Positions 11,605 to 22,290 of a DNA stretch of 64,000 nucleotides are shown in pieces. The stretch is from the NCBI GenBank assembly GCA_028554755.1, contig JAPTOF010000015.1:12101501-12165500 (forward strand), written 5' to 3'. The notes beneath the pieces were generated by a model, which was not told the DNA's origin, did not search any database, and saw nothing but the letters and a program-made list of their open reading frames with translations. This stretch comes from Cordia subcordata. Lineage: Eukaryota; Streptophyta; Magnoliopsida; Boraginales; Cordiaceae. Positions within the stretch are counted from its first letter, which is position 1, and each line of letters opens with the position of its first letter. The position numbers and the translations under genes were made by a program.

Positions 11605-13228
11605 TTATAAACCATCTTCTTGTCTTAAGTTGCTGTTCCTAAACTGGGAACTTCCATCAAATAAATCTGCTGACATTATCTCCACCGGGAAATGACAGTC
11701 GCCAACAGAGGGATCACTTGTGCTTATCTGACCAAAGCCATTCATGTCGCACTCTTTAAATCTCTGACTTCCCTCTTGGAAGAATGCATTGAAGGCATAA
11801 GAAAGCTTCCATGTATCATTCAGATTACTGCAACTTCCTCCATTGTCCAAGCTGGAGCAGTCAGCTCTTGCACATAAATAATTAAACCAATCGTTCGCGG
11901 TTGCTGGGTTATCATAATCGGTTGTATCATTATTAGTTGCTTCATATATGCACCAGCGCTTTGGCATGCGTCTAACACCAGTTGCATTCGCTAACTTGAT
12001 TTCGCGACCTTGGCCGGTTAAATCAACACTGAATTTTGAGATGCCATCAAAGGCGTAGATGCCCCAGTGACGTTCGTAAGAACCTCGAGTCTTGATAGCC
12101 CTGTTCTCATCCACTAAGCTATGGAGATATACATCAATAGGGCCAGGCCAAAGTGGTGTCCCTTTTCCCTTGTATATATAGGGGAGGAAGCTTTTGTAAA
12201 ACCTAACAGCATTTTCTACATTGGCTCCTGGGTATCCTTCTGTTGGCCAACCAATTCTTCCCACCACAAGTTTTAGATTCGGCGCTCCAGCTTTCCTTAA
12301 TGCCCACACAAATGTATCGTAAATGAACTCGAACACATTTTTGTAGACCACGCCATTGTCGATAATGGTGAAGTTGGATTTATTGTCAAGGAATGCGAAT
12401 TCAGGATCCCAGTTCATCTGCTTCACTGTGTATATCGGATAGATGTTCAACAAAAGTGGAGCATTGTGTTGCTGGAGTATGCGTATGGTGCGGGTCATAT
12501 TGTCTTTCACATGATCAGAAAATTCCCCATCTGATGGTTTTGTCACCGCTTTTAAAACATCGTCTGGGAAAACAGCGAGGGTGGCTTTGATTTTACCATG
12601 TCCTACAGCCTGAAGACCTGGTGAAATTGTTTTCAAGATGTCAATTGTTCTCGGAAGTTGATAAATCTCGCTTGCGTCAAAAGGGTTTTTACCGATAATA
12701 ATGTACCTGCGGATCAAGCATTAATAATATTTGAAACAAGAAAAGAAACCCAACACAACAAAAGATTAGAAACAAAGATCTTAGGACGAGCGATTAGATT
12801 AGTTCAAGTAGTTGAGCTACTATTTTCTTAAAAGTGAGGTCTTAGGACTCAAATCTCGTGGGGACGTTTGGGAGCCAATAGGCTCTGTTTACATACCTAA
12901 GTGTGACGTTATGATGTACATACGTAGTAACGTTGTTGTCAATCCATTCTTTAACGTCGGCGACCTTGCTAGCCGACCTCATAACGTCCTCTCTAATGGT
13001 GATGGAAAGCGTAATATTGCTATTCGCAAAGGGTTCAACCACGAATGGACTAATGCTCTGGACTGCTAAATGTTTGACCTCATTCTGCAGAAGCATGTCA
13101 ACAACCTGGGAAGCAAGAATGTTATGTGTTGCATTTCTACCCCACGTAACACCGATAAAACCCTCTATGCCTTTGGCCATGTACAAAATTATACACCATC
13201 CCCATATCAAAACTTTCCTATGCAGCAT
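11605..13228 (-). CDS. GH17-X8 protein, beta-1,3-glucanase-like, catalytic Glu residues lost
   Basis: Two exons, 13228-12897 and 12706-11605, join across a 190-bp intron with the donor G|GTATGT and acceptor CCGCAG|G. The product has 477 residues, the usual length for plant glucan endo-1,3-beta-glucosidases with an X8 (CBM43) tail. An N-terminal hydrophobic stretch (about residues 5-20) looks like a signal peptide, followed by FIGVTWG, the GH17 start. GH17 landmarks include NIYPIYT, GTPLWPGPIDVYLHSLVDEN and ERHWGIYAFDG. X8 spans about residues 360-455 with all six cysteines and ends CHFPVEI. No hydrophobic GPI tail is seen. At the two catalytic sites the family has GNEPF and GEIGWPT; here they are GKNPF (Asn118) and GRIGWPT (Arg261). 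Hydrolysis is therefore unlikely; a callose-binding pseudoenzyme or a young pseudogene are the options. Several N-glycosylation sequons fit a secreted protein. Confidence 0.85.
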
Positions 13229-13318
13229 ATGTGATCAGACTATTTTCTTCTTTTTCTTTTTTTGATAATGCGCTAAGCAAAAGAACAAATATAGGTTTGA
13301 AAGAGTAGTTTGGAGATT

Positions 13319-13325
13319 CTTTATA
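13319..13325 (-). promoter_or_regulatory. Possible TATA box of the GH17-X8 gene
   Basis: TATAAAG on the minus strand, about 90 bp upstream of the ATG at 13228, followed by a GA-rich leader that could be the 5'UTR. Position and context fit, but this is a short motif in AT-rich DNA. Confidence 0.4.
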
Positions 13326-14177
13326 CAAATTCAAAAAGTGGTCAAAAAATTAATGCTTCATATAAATTCGAAATTAGTTTTTTTTTTTTTTTCTTATTCC
13401 TCAGATGGTAGGTTGTTTCTGGGGTCAAATCTTCCCAATTCATGCTCGATTCCTTTGACTTCAATAAATTCTTTCAAGAGAAATCTTAAGGCCATCTGCT
13501 ACTCATATGAGGTGGTCCTACATGTGTTGGACCTATTCAAATCAAACAAACGCAAAAGTTTCCCAACCTTCCCAGTGTTTGATTGCATTTTGCCTAATCT
13601 TTTGAAAAAGAAAATTGGATTTGGTATATTGACTACAAGGAAACTAATATTCCATTGCATTACCCTGGCCATTTTTTCCGCAAATTTTTAGCGACCCGAA
13701 ATTCAATTGCATTTGGTGATGGAAAAAAAATATATATTGGTGATAGCTAGCATGACAACAAAAATTGTTCTGTCATAATGCTGTCGCAATTTGATGATGA
13801 AAAACTAAGTTATTAAAGTAATTATACTTTGAAAGTCAATTTTATTACTTTTTGGAATTAATTATGCATTATTTGTGAAAAATATAACGACTTTAATTTT
13901 ATTTTGTGCAGGTAGGATTGAGAAGAAATAAAAAAGAAAAAAAAAACAAATTGAAAGTAAAATGTAGAAGGATCTATCTTATATATCTATAAAACAGAGT
14001 CCACTCCCCACGCTCCAACTCCCACCCAAAACACACGTCGAACTACTAACAGTCCACGGTGCAAATAACTATTCCTTTTCACGTGTCCACCTTTCTTATT
14101 TGCATTTTGCAGGGTTTGTTTTCCGACATCTGTTCTTCGTCGTCCTCATGCATCAGGGTTGTTATACCTGTGACGTC
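13326..14177. other. Upstream flank of the GH17-X8 gene, no other gene
   Basis: Contains poly-T (13379-13392), AT-rich stretches and, near 13985-14150, a segment of ordinary composition with CACGTG-like motifs (TTCACGTGTCC near 14078). The 117-residue open frame at 13338-13691 resembles no family and is probably chance. Confidence 0.4.
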
Positions 14178-14182
14178 CTATA

Positions 14183-14390
14183 TGTGAGAAGACTTATTGC
14201 TCATTGAATCAGTATGTTTTGCATTCCACACTAATATGTAAGTAATATACATTGAGAGCTCTACATGTATTAGGACTTTAGATACAAATAGAGATACATA
14301 TTAGTAGAGATACATATTAATAGCTAATCTTGATCTACATTACAATTCAAAAGAATCCTATCAAGTCTTGTGCATCTTATTTATCTAACA
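14183..14390 (-). repeat. Copia-2 3' LTR
   Basis: 208 bp; on the minus strand it begins TGTTAGATAAATAAG and ends GTCTTCTCACA. The purine tract TTGTGGGAGGG (minus strand, plus coordinates about 14391-14401) precedes it directly. Confidence 0.95.
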
Positions 14391-14636
14391 CCCTCCCACA
14401 AGTGGAAGGTGGGTTGTCCACCAACAATTTGGTCCTTAAAAGCTCAAAACGAGGCTTGTACAAGGGTTTGGTAAAAAGATCTACCAGTTGAGAATTAGTG
14501 GAGATATAAGATAGCTAAAAAGTACCATGCATGACCTTTTCGCGAACAAAGTGGATGTCTATTTCAATGTGTTTGCTTTGGTTATGAATGATAGGATTAG
14601 ATGCCATGTAAATTATGCTAAATTATCACATAATAT

Positions 14637-15230
14637 TCACAGAGCTGAAGGCAGTTGAATCCCAAGAAATTGCATGATATGAAGCACCCATAAAAGCTCT
14701 GAAGCAAGTGATGCTAAAGAGCAATATTCTGATTCTGAGCTTGATTTAGAGACTGTGGTTTGTCTCTTAGAGCTCCAAGAAATAAGATTAGATCCCAAGA
14801 AAATAGCAAAACCAGTGGTTGAGCGTCGAGTTGTTGGACATCCTGCCCAATCTGAGTCACTATAGCCAATTACTGAGAAAGATTTGTCAGGTCGAAAAGC
14901 CAAACCGTGGGTGATGGTGTGCTTCGAATACCGTAAGATCTGTTTTGCTGCCACAAGATGAGTCTCACGAGGCGCATGTAAGAATTGACACACAGAGTTG
15001 ACTGCATATGAAATATCTGGATGTGTCATAGTTAGATATTGAAGAGCACCAACTAATTGTCTAAACTCCGTAGGATCAGTCAATAGATCACCATCTGTAA
15101 GAGTTAATTTAGTTCCCGAATGCGGTGTAGTGACTAGCTTTGCACCATCCATTCTGAATTGCTTCAGTATTTGGAGGCAATACTTGTGATCAGCATTATA
15201 ATGTACCTCCATCCCACGAAAGTAGTTCAA
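14637..15230 (-). pseudogene. Copia-2 RNase H region
   Basis: An open stretch of 197 codons encoding the RT-RNase H linker and RNase H: KQFRMDGAKLVTTP, HPDISYAVNSVCQFLHAPRE, GYSDSDWAGCPTTRRSTTG and SKSSSESEYCSLASLASELL. The motifs ISYAVN, SDSDWAG and SxxESEY (catalytic acidic residues) are intact. RNase H would remove the RNA strand of the RNA-DNA hybrid. It is separated from the RT piece by a frame break at about 15230-15240 and ends shortly before the 3' LTR without the usual full C-terminus. Confidence 0.85.
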
Positions 15231-15239
15231 TCACCCTAG

Positions 15240-16335
15240 GTCCTTCATAGCAAAGGTTTCTAACAATAAGGACATAAAGGTAGAAATTTCTATAGAGGAG
15301 CTTCGTGTGATTACTATGTCATCAACATAGACAAGAAGAATAATGGCATTAGTAGACTATTGTCGAATAAAAAAAGAAGCATCATCCTAGGAGTGTGTAA
15401 AGCCACAGGAAAGCAAGAAGGCACTAAATCTCTGGTACCATGCGCGTGGAGCCTGTTTTAAGCCATAAAGGGATTTTTGCAACTTACAAACATAATGTGA
15501 ACGAGAAGGATCAACAAATCCCTGAGGCTGTGCCATATATATTTCTTCAGAGAGATCTCCATGCAAAAAAGCATTCTTCACATCTAATTGACGTAATGGC
15601 CAATTATGTGATAGGGCCAAATAAAGTACCAAACGAATAGTAGATGAGCATACTACAGGACTAAAAGTGTCACTATAATCGTGGCCTGGTTATTGAGTAT
15701 AACCTTTTGCAACAAGGCGTGCTTTGTAACGCTCCAATGTGCCATTTGATTTTTGTTTAACACGAAAAACCCAGCGACAACCAATAATATTGGCATTTGG
15801 TGGTGGAGGGACCAAAGACCAAGTCTTATTAGAAATGAGAGCATTAAACTCTTCTTGCATTACATGTCGCCAATTAACATCTTTTTGTGCTTGAGAGAAA
15901 CAAGTTGGCTCCAGAGGTAAGGTAGTCATATTTGCGACTAGAGCAGCAGAAAGTGGATAACGAGTAGCAAGCATAGTTTTGGGTTTAAAAATCCCATCCT
16001 TACCCCGAGTGACCATTTTATGAGTACGACGATAGAGAGCATCGTGTTCTGTTTGTGAATTGGTGGATGGCACCAAAGTTGGGGCATGTGATGTTGAGCT
16101 ACCGCTTGCAACTAATTGGGTAGAGGACAAGATATTCTCATCAGTAGCTTGTGAAGGAGACTTATGTTGTGAAATATCGTCATCCAAGTACTTAGCATCC
16201 AAGCCCTCAAGAAAAATAGGAGTGTCCACCTTATGTGAACCTTCATGAGTAGGTGTTGAATTTGGTGGAGAATCATTATCATGGCAAGGCATTGAGGATG
16301 ATGTGGAGACCTCATTATTTTCAGGCATTGAATAA
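15240..16335 (-). pseudogene. Copia-2 reverse transcriptase
   Basis: The RT starts within the open stretch 16445-15690 with [20 protein letters not shown], then [20 protein letters not shown] and [11 protein letters not shown] stop follows, at the codon after GYTQ near 15690. RT continues at 15632-15387 with [20 protein letters not shown] and [20 protein letters not shown], where another stop interrupts. The catalytic YVDD box is intact in frame at plus positions 15318-15329. RT copies the element RNA into cDNA; at least two stops prevent a full-length enzyme here. Confidence 0.85.
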
Positions 16336-17109
16336 TTATTGGAAGACCCAATTTGAGAGAATGAATTTCTTGTGACTGACTGTGTTGCTGGAAAATGCTT
16401 GAGCTGAAAAAATTTTGTTACAGTATGACCCAACAAAAACAACATGGCGTGAAATCAAAATTTTGCCGGTGCGTAAGTCATAGCATTTATACCTCTTGTG
16501 ATTTGGACTATATACCACAAAAATACATCTACAAGTTTTAAAGTCCAATTTTTGCCGACCAAATGGTGATAAGCAAGGATAACATAAAGAACCAAAGACG
16601 CAAAGCATAGTATAATCTGGTTCTTGGCCATGCAATAAAGCATTTGGAGACTTGAAAGATATAGTTACTGTAGGCAATCGATTAATAAGATAAACCGCAG
16701 TAGAAAAAGAGTAATTCCAAAATTCTTTCAACAAATTACTATAAGCGAGCATCATAAGTCCAGTCTCCACAATATGCCTGTGTTTTCTTTCCGTAACACC
16801 ATTCTGCTCTGAGGTTCTAGGACAAGACACACGGTGTGAAATACCATGTTGTTTAAAAAAATTAGACAATGCATGATTAAGAAATTCTCCACCAGAATCA
16901 CTTTGAATACACTTAACCTTGGTATTATATTGGCGTTCCACCATTAGAATAAAATCAGGAAATATAGATGCCACGTCTAATTTACGTACCAAGGGATAAT
17001 ACCAAGAAAATCTGCTGAAGTCATCCAGAAGAACAAGATAATAGCGATAACCCTCTAAAGAAACAGTTGGGGCAGGCCTCCATACATCACAATGAATAAC
17101 ACTTGGAGA
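16336..17109 (-). pseudogene. Copia-2 integrase
   Basis: The 218-codon open stretch (16992-16336) encodes IQSDSGGEFLNHALSNFFKQ and SCPRTSEQNGVTERKHRHIV, carrying the second Asp and the Glu of the DDE triad, then the GKR-like region CVFGSLCYPCLSPFGRQKLD. The first Asp region lies upstream at about 17000-17080 in a broken frame. A stop at about 17110 separates it from the pre-integrase part. Another frame runs through the variable linker 16445-15900 between integrase and RT. Confidence 0.85.
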
Positions 17110-17802
17110 TTATGTAGAATGTTGAATAACATAATCAAAAGGAAGACATCTATTTTTGCCAAACTGACAACTACTACAAATTTTATTACTAGTATAAGGA
17201 ATATAAGTCAAAAACTTGCCAAGATGTGAAAGAACTACTGCTGAAGGATGGCCCAAGCATGCATGCCAAACATCCTTGGTAATTTTATTAGCCATAAGCA
17301 TCATCTTATCAGATTGTGGTAACGAATAAAGGCCTCCACTAATGGTCCCCTGATGCAGTAGGCGCCCCGTCTGCAAGTCCTTAATGCAATATCTAAAAGG
17401 TGTAAAGACAAAATAATAATAATGATCTTTGGCAAATTGTGAGACAGAGAGAAGTGTTTTAGCAATATGAGGAACAACCAAAACAATACCACTTTTTGCA
17501 GAATCATGAGATAAAGAAAAATTCACTTTGCTAGAATGAGAAATAGGTAAAGTTTCTCCACTGCCAACTAAAATAGTGTCTTTACCAGAGTAAGGAACTG
17601 TACCAGTAAAAGTGTCATCATTTGGCACCATATGATTAGTTGCACCAGTATCCAGATACCATTGAGAGTCAGGACTCGAAATGTTCATGGCAGAAAATGC
17701 CTTATTATTGGCTGCAACAACATCTTCTTGTGCCCAACAAGCCAGCCTTATGATAAGGAAAACCACACTTAAAACAGACAACATGTGAAGATTTGGTAAC
17801 AT
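17110..17802 (-). pseudogene. Copia-2 protease and pre-integrase zinc region
   Basis: Encodes QWYLDTGATNHMVPNDDTFT with the retropepsin DTG triad and ILVGSGETLPI, then LLSVSQFAKDHYYYFVFTP. The GAG-pre-integrase His-Cys region follows (HACLGHPSAVVLSHL ... CSSCQFGKNRCLPF). The frame stops after FDYVIQHST. Upstream, a frameshift close to the zinc knuckle separates it from gag. Confidence 0.85.
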
Positions 17803-18714
17803 TAGAAACCTGTTGATTGAAGTTTGGAGTCATAACATTAGATGTACAACCTCTGCCTCTTGAGCTGCGTCCTCCACGCAGTCTGCCGCGACCACCACAG
17901 CTAGACCCATCAGCCCGATTTGGAACAGAGAAAGAAGAAGACATATTGGGATTTTGAAAAGCAGACCCATGAAATATACGCAGCATACCAGGAACAAAGG
18001 ATTATGCAATAGTAATAGCAGCAGATTTTTCAAGTAAACTAGCACTTGCATTAAGGCGCAACTCGTAATCAAGTAATAAACCACATACCTCAGCAAAAGT
18101 GGGACAAATAGGCCATGAATTAATAGCAGCGACGATAGGATCATAATCAGAACTCAAACCTCGTAATGTCCAAAGTACCAAATCGTCATCATCTACCGGC
18201 TTTCCAGCACTTGCTAGCATGAGGGATAATGACTTGGCACGTTGAATATAAGTGTGAATATGTTGAGCCCTTTAACAAGTGACTGCAATTCTGTTTTGAA
18301 AAGCTGAATCCGGGCTTGAGATTGGGTACCATACAGAACTTCAAGAGTATCCCAAACGTCTTTTGTCGTCTTCTTGTCAACCACCTAAGATAATACGGAA
18401 TCAGAAAGAGAAATAAGCAGCCAACCCAAAACTAATTGATCAAGCTCCTGCCAACGTTCAAAAGCATCAGAAGGAGCAGAAGGTGCAGAAGGTACAGCCA
18501 ACGTGCCATCGATGATTCCCAAAAGCCCGTGAGAACGCAGCACAGGGTATACTTGAGTCTTCCATAAAATAAAGTTGTCGGTGGCAAGCTTAATTGAAAG
18601 TTCTTGTGATATATTTGCAATAGAAGGTAAAGCAAGTGATGTTGGCTGAGAAGAGGAACTGTTATTAGTTGTAGTGTGTGTCGACATGTTGGAAGAAAAA
18701 AAGCTAAGAAACAA
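17740..18714 (-). pseudogene. Copia-2 gag
   Basis: The ATG used is probably at 18687 (MSTHTTTNNSSSSQPTSLAL), downstream of an in-frame ATG at 18714. The core reads ISIKL-like LSIKLATDNFILWKTQVYPV, then DKKTTKDVWDTLEVLYGTQS and QSLVKGLNIFT. It continues in another frame as ASAGKPVDDDDLVLWTLRGL and SSDYDPIVAAINS, typical of UBN2-type Copia gag. The zinc knuckle CFKCGFPYHKA lies near 17755-17790 just before a frameshift. Lesions visible: a stop after DSVLS (near 18385), a frameshift near 18275, and the frameshift after the zinc knuckle near 17750. Confidence 0.85.
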
Positions 18715-18775
18715 GGCAGATGTGTGGTGGAAAAAAAAACTTAAGAATTGATAAAACCCACTAAGAATATTTTAT

Positions 18776-18789
18776 GGCTTGAGATACCA
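18776..18789 (-). other. Copia-2 primer binding site
   Basis: On the minus strand TGGTATCTCAAGCC directly follows the 5' LTR and resembles TGGTATCAGAGC, the initiator tRNA-Met primer site of plant Copia elements. Confidence 0.8.
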
Positions 18790-18998
18790 TGTGAGAAGAC
18801 TTTTTGCTCATTGAATCAGTATGTTTTGCATTCCACACTAATATATAAGTAATATACATTGAGAGCTCTACATGTATTAGGACTTTAGATACAGATAGAG
18901 ATACATATTAGTAGAGATACATATTAATAGCTAATCTTGATCTACATTACAAATTCAAAAGAATCCTATCAAGTCTTGTACATCTTATTTATCTAACA
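18790..18998 (-). repeat. Copia-2 5' LTR
   Basis: 209 bp, same TG...CA ends as the 3' copy. The two copies differ by four substitutions and one single-base indel, so the insertion is young compared with the other elements here. Confidence 0.95.
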
Positions 18999-19003
18999 CT
19001 ATA

Positions 19004-19847
19004 TACATGTTCATATACCTGCAACACTCATCAGTTGCTGGCAGTCTGCATGTTACACGTGCGAGTGAAACAGGGATGGAGTCTGAAATTTTTTTTATTG
19101 TAAAAATAATTTACATATAAAAATTTTAAAATATTTTGTCAAAATGTAAATGTGACAATTCGTCTCAACAAGGCATATCATATTTTGAAAGCGTTAAATT
19201 ATTATTTCATTTTAAAGCTATCAAATACAAGGATTTCAATGAAAAAGGTGGAAGATAAGTAATGGGGTCATGAGATATTTTAGTTGGGTCAAAATTATTT
19301 TTTAATATAATATGTATATAATTTTTTTAAGAAAGCATTTGCAATATGAATATAAATTTTTCTTAAACAAATTTGAGTGGTGTCAAATGACACCACTAAG
19401 AAAAATATAGAGCCGTCCCTTGAGTGAAATAGCTATCCTAAGAAGTGTTTGTGAAAACTACAAGTGCACGGTATCATAACGAGTAATAAAGTGATGTGTA
19501 GAGTTAATGATAGAGTCAGGATTCTTATTAAGGGAGTTCAAGAAAATATATACAACTTAAAATATAAATAAGGAAAATAAATATTTTATTGATTTATGAC
19601 AAAGTTACAAAAATGCCCTATGAGTTTTCTTTTTTTTAAAAAAAAATTGGGTAATATGTTATTTCGTTAATTTTGTAAGACTAATGTTGTCAAATTAAAA
19701 ATACATTACTAAATTTTATTTTATTCCACTAAAAATTAAATTTACTTAATTATCCTTTACTAAAACATGTAATTTTAAATAGTAAGAGGTATCATTCATA
19801 AATTTAAGGTCGGTCAATACATTAAAAAAATTGATAATATAAAAAAT

Positions 19848-19890
<43 letters not shown>

Positions 19891-20899
19891 TTTCTAATTC
19901 AAGGGGGGTCAAATAGCCCCCCTTAACATAACTTAGCTCCATCTATGCGTAGAGTATCGTTCCTATGAGAATTGTGTTGTCAATTATTGAAATTAGCAAA
20001 TCTTAATATTATTCGAACAACTAAAAGATAATTTAACTAAAATAATAAAGAAAACTTTAATCAAAACAAATAACTAAATTCCTACTAATTAATAAACAAA
20101 AAGTAAATAAAAACTGAGACTAAAACACTAACACAAATCTACAAATAAAGATGACTAGGAAATGTGAATTCACCTAAGACACCTATTAGATATTTTATTT
20201 AGTTGTGCACTCTTTTCCCTATTAATTTAATTCAAGTAGCCAGATTCTTGTAGTCAACCAATTATTTCTCTTGAGTATAATCAATCATACATTCACAAGT
20301 CCCTCAGTTATATCTTTATGCAAAGATAACCCATGGGTATGCCTAAAGTTCAAAAATCCTCAAATAGGTGTACGCTAACTTTATCATATCTCTATGTAAC
20401 AAACAATTAATATCAACTCATATAGATCCATTGCACATCACCTCTCACTATCAACATGTAACTAAAATCACTCGATTGGTGGCCAATCAAAAGAAAGCAT
20501 TAAAAACAATATGAATTTATATAAATTAAATTAATAGCATGAAAATTAAGCTCAATGCACAACTTAAAATAAAATAATCACATAGTAATCAAAGGTTTAT
20601 CACAACTCTTCTATGAGAAATTTAGCTCATATTCAAGAACATAAATCATGAACTAATAAATTAAGACATATTAAAATAATGAAATATAAAACTGAACAAA
20701 AGAAAATAAAATCGAAATATAAAAAATAAATTCTAACTAAAAATTAAATAGTTAAAGAAAGCAAATTCGAATCAAATTGAATGAATATCTGGAGAATATG
20801 GAGAGAATTTCACGAGCTTGGCTTCATCTTTTCTCCTTTTTCCTTCCAGCCGCCTCCAATTTTGCTCTTAAGACCTCGCTTGGTCTCTGATTTCTTTTT

Positions 20900-20901
<2 letters not shown>
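19004..20901. other. AT-rich non-coding DNA with an (AAT)n microsatellite
   Basis: No coding potential. About 12 units of AAT occupy 19854-19890. The piece ACAAGTGCACGGTATC near 19458-19474 and the AATAAAG that follows recall leader sequences of Gypsy elements, but no LTR pair or protein confirms this. Confidence 0.45.

Positions 20902-20978
<77 letters not shown>
20902..20978. repeat. Compound (AT)n(TG)n microsatellite
   Basis: About 20 AT units (20902-20942) run directly into about 18 TG units (to 20978). The open frames across it (IYIYIY.../CVCVCV...) are simple-repeat artefacts. Confidence 0.95.
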
Positions 20979-20980
<2 letters not shown>

Positions 20981-20984
20981 GAAA

Positions 20985-21908
20985 GATATTTCAGTCCTTT
21001 TTAGATAAATTTTCAAATTGGTCCCTCAATTATAAAATATATCTTTTTTAGTCCCTCAAGTTAATAAAAAAATTGTTAAAATTAACAGTCAACTATTTGA
21101 TTTGCTAGAAAACTCCAAAATACCCTTGAGCAACTTTTATATATATTTGGGCTCTGAATGTTTGTTGAAATATTTTCATGATTTCTCGATATTTGGTGGC
21201 ACCGGAAAATAAGTCAACTAAAAAATATTTTTCAGTCAACCAAAAACTTTAGTTATAAATGAAGAAAAATATTTTTCGATGGCTAAGAAGACGAAAACAT
21301 TTTTTGCATAGTAACTCTCTACCTTTTTCTCCTACTAGACCTAACATCCCCCCTTCCCCCCTCCCCCTCCTACCCTACCCCTTTTAAAAATAAAGGAGTA
21401 AAAAATTAAAATTTATTTCAATAACTCTTAATGATTTTTAGGCTAATTTTTAAAAGAATAGTTGAAATGAAATTTTTATTTTTTTTAAAGAGGTAGGTGT
21501 AAGGGTGAGGTAAAGGTGAGGGTGAGGGGAGCGTAGGCCTAGTGGACGAAAAAGAGAGAGAGTTACTATGCAAAAAATGTTTTTGTTATCTTGGCCATTG
21601 AAAAACACTTTCCTTAGTTTATAAATAAAGTTTTTCATTGACTAAAAAAATATTTCTAGTTGACTGATTTTCTGGCATTTATTCTCCAGTGCAATCAAAC
21701 ACTAGAAAATCAAGAAAATATTTTTCAGCAAACATACGAAGCCCAAATATATATAAAATTTGCTCAAGAGTATTTTGGAGTTTTTAACAAATTAATGATT
21801 GACTGTTAATTTTGACAACTTTTTATTAACTTGAAGGACTAAAAGTGTTATTTTCATAGTTGAAGGACCAGTTTAGAAATTTATCTTAAACTCACGGACT
21901 AAAATATG
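20985..21908. mobile_element. Long foldback (inverted-repeat) element
   Basis: The sequence from 20985 to about 21435 is repeated in reverse complement from about 21908 back to 21445. Matches include TTAGATAAATTTTCAAATTGG / AAGATAAATTTCTAAACTGG, then TCAAGTTAATAAAA, AACAGTCAA, TTTATATATATTTGGGCT and CATTTTTTGCATAGTAACTC. Identity by eye is around 80 percent over roughly 450 bp per arm with a loop of only a few bases. No coding capacity. It is a foldback transposon or a MITE-like hairpin; transcription would give long double-stranded RNA. Confidence 0.8.
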
Positions 21909-21979
21909 TTTCTCCCTATATAGATATGCCAAGTGCAAATTATATTATGCATTTGTAGAAGTATAGAACATGGTGTACC

Positions 21980-22290
21980 AGACTATTTGTTCAATATTCA
22001 TAAGTTGTTTGTCCAGTAAAACTATCTATATATGAAAAAAAATCATAGATGTTTGTTTAAAATAAAAAGACTATTTGCTTAGTATTCATAAGTTGCTTGT
22101 TCAGTAAAATCCATAGATCATCATAATACATGTTGACAAGTGTAAAATTAACAAACATCTATACATAAAAACTACCACATATATTTGTTCAGAATAAAAG
22201 GATTATTTGTTCAGTTTTCATAAGCTATTTGTTCAATAAAATATACAAATCATCTTTGTTCAGTACTGATAAGTTGTTTATTTAATGGAT
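21980..22290 (+). repeat. Degenerate tandem repeats
   Basis: Four diverged copies of a unit with the core TTGTTCAGTATTCATAAG start near 21981, 22069, 22200 and 22254. Each is followed by GTTTGTTCAGTAAAAT-like sequence. Spacing is irregular (about 50-130 bp). No coding frame; origin unknown. Confidence 0.6.

Larger units (their letters stand above)
14178..19003 (-). mobile_element. Complete Ty1/Copia element with target duplications (Copia-2)
   Basis: LTRs at 14183-14390 and 18790-18998 differ by four substitutions and one 1-bp indel. The element is bounded by the 5-bp target duplication CTATA at 14178-14182 and 18999-19003. Primer site, gag, protease, integrase, RT, RNase H and purine tract appear in Copia order on the minus strand. 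Short LTRs and this domain order suggest the Ale/Retrofit group (inference). The coding region carries several stops and frameshifts even though the LTRs are nearly identical. Confidence 0.95.

Noticed and set aside
12393..13265. Plus-strand open frames (65, 85 and 110 codons)
   Set aside because: Antisense to the GH17-X8 exons and intron; no homology visible.
13975..14180. Helitron-like start (TCTTATATATCTATAAAACAG)
   Set aside because: No CTRR end with hairpin was found and no helicase remnant; motif too short to call.
20781..21016. 75- and 68-codon frames over the microsatellite
   Set aside because: Composed of IYIYIY/CVCVCV or HTHTHT repeats.
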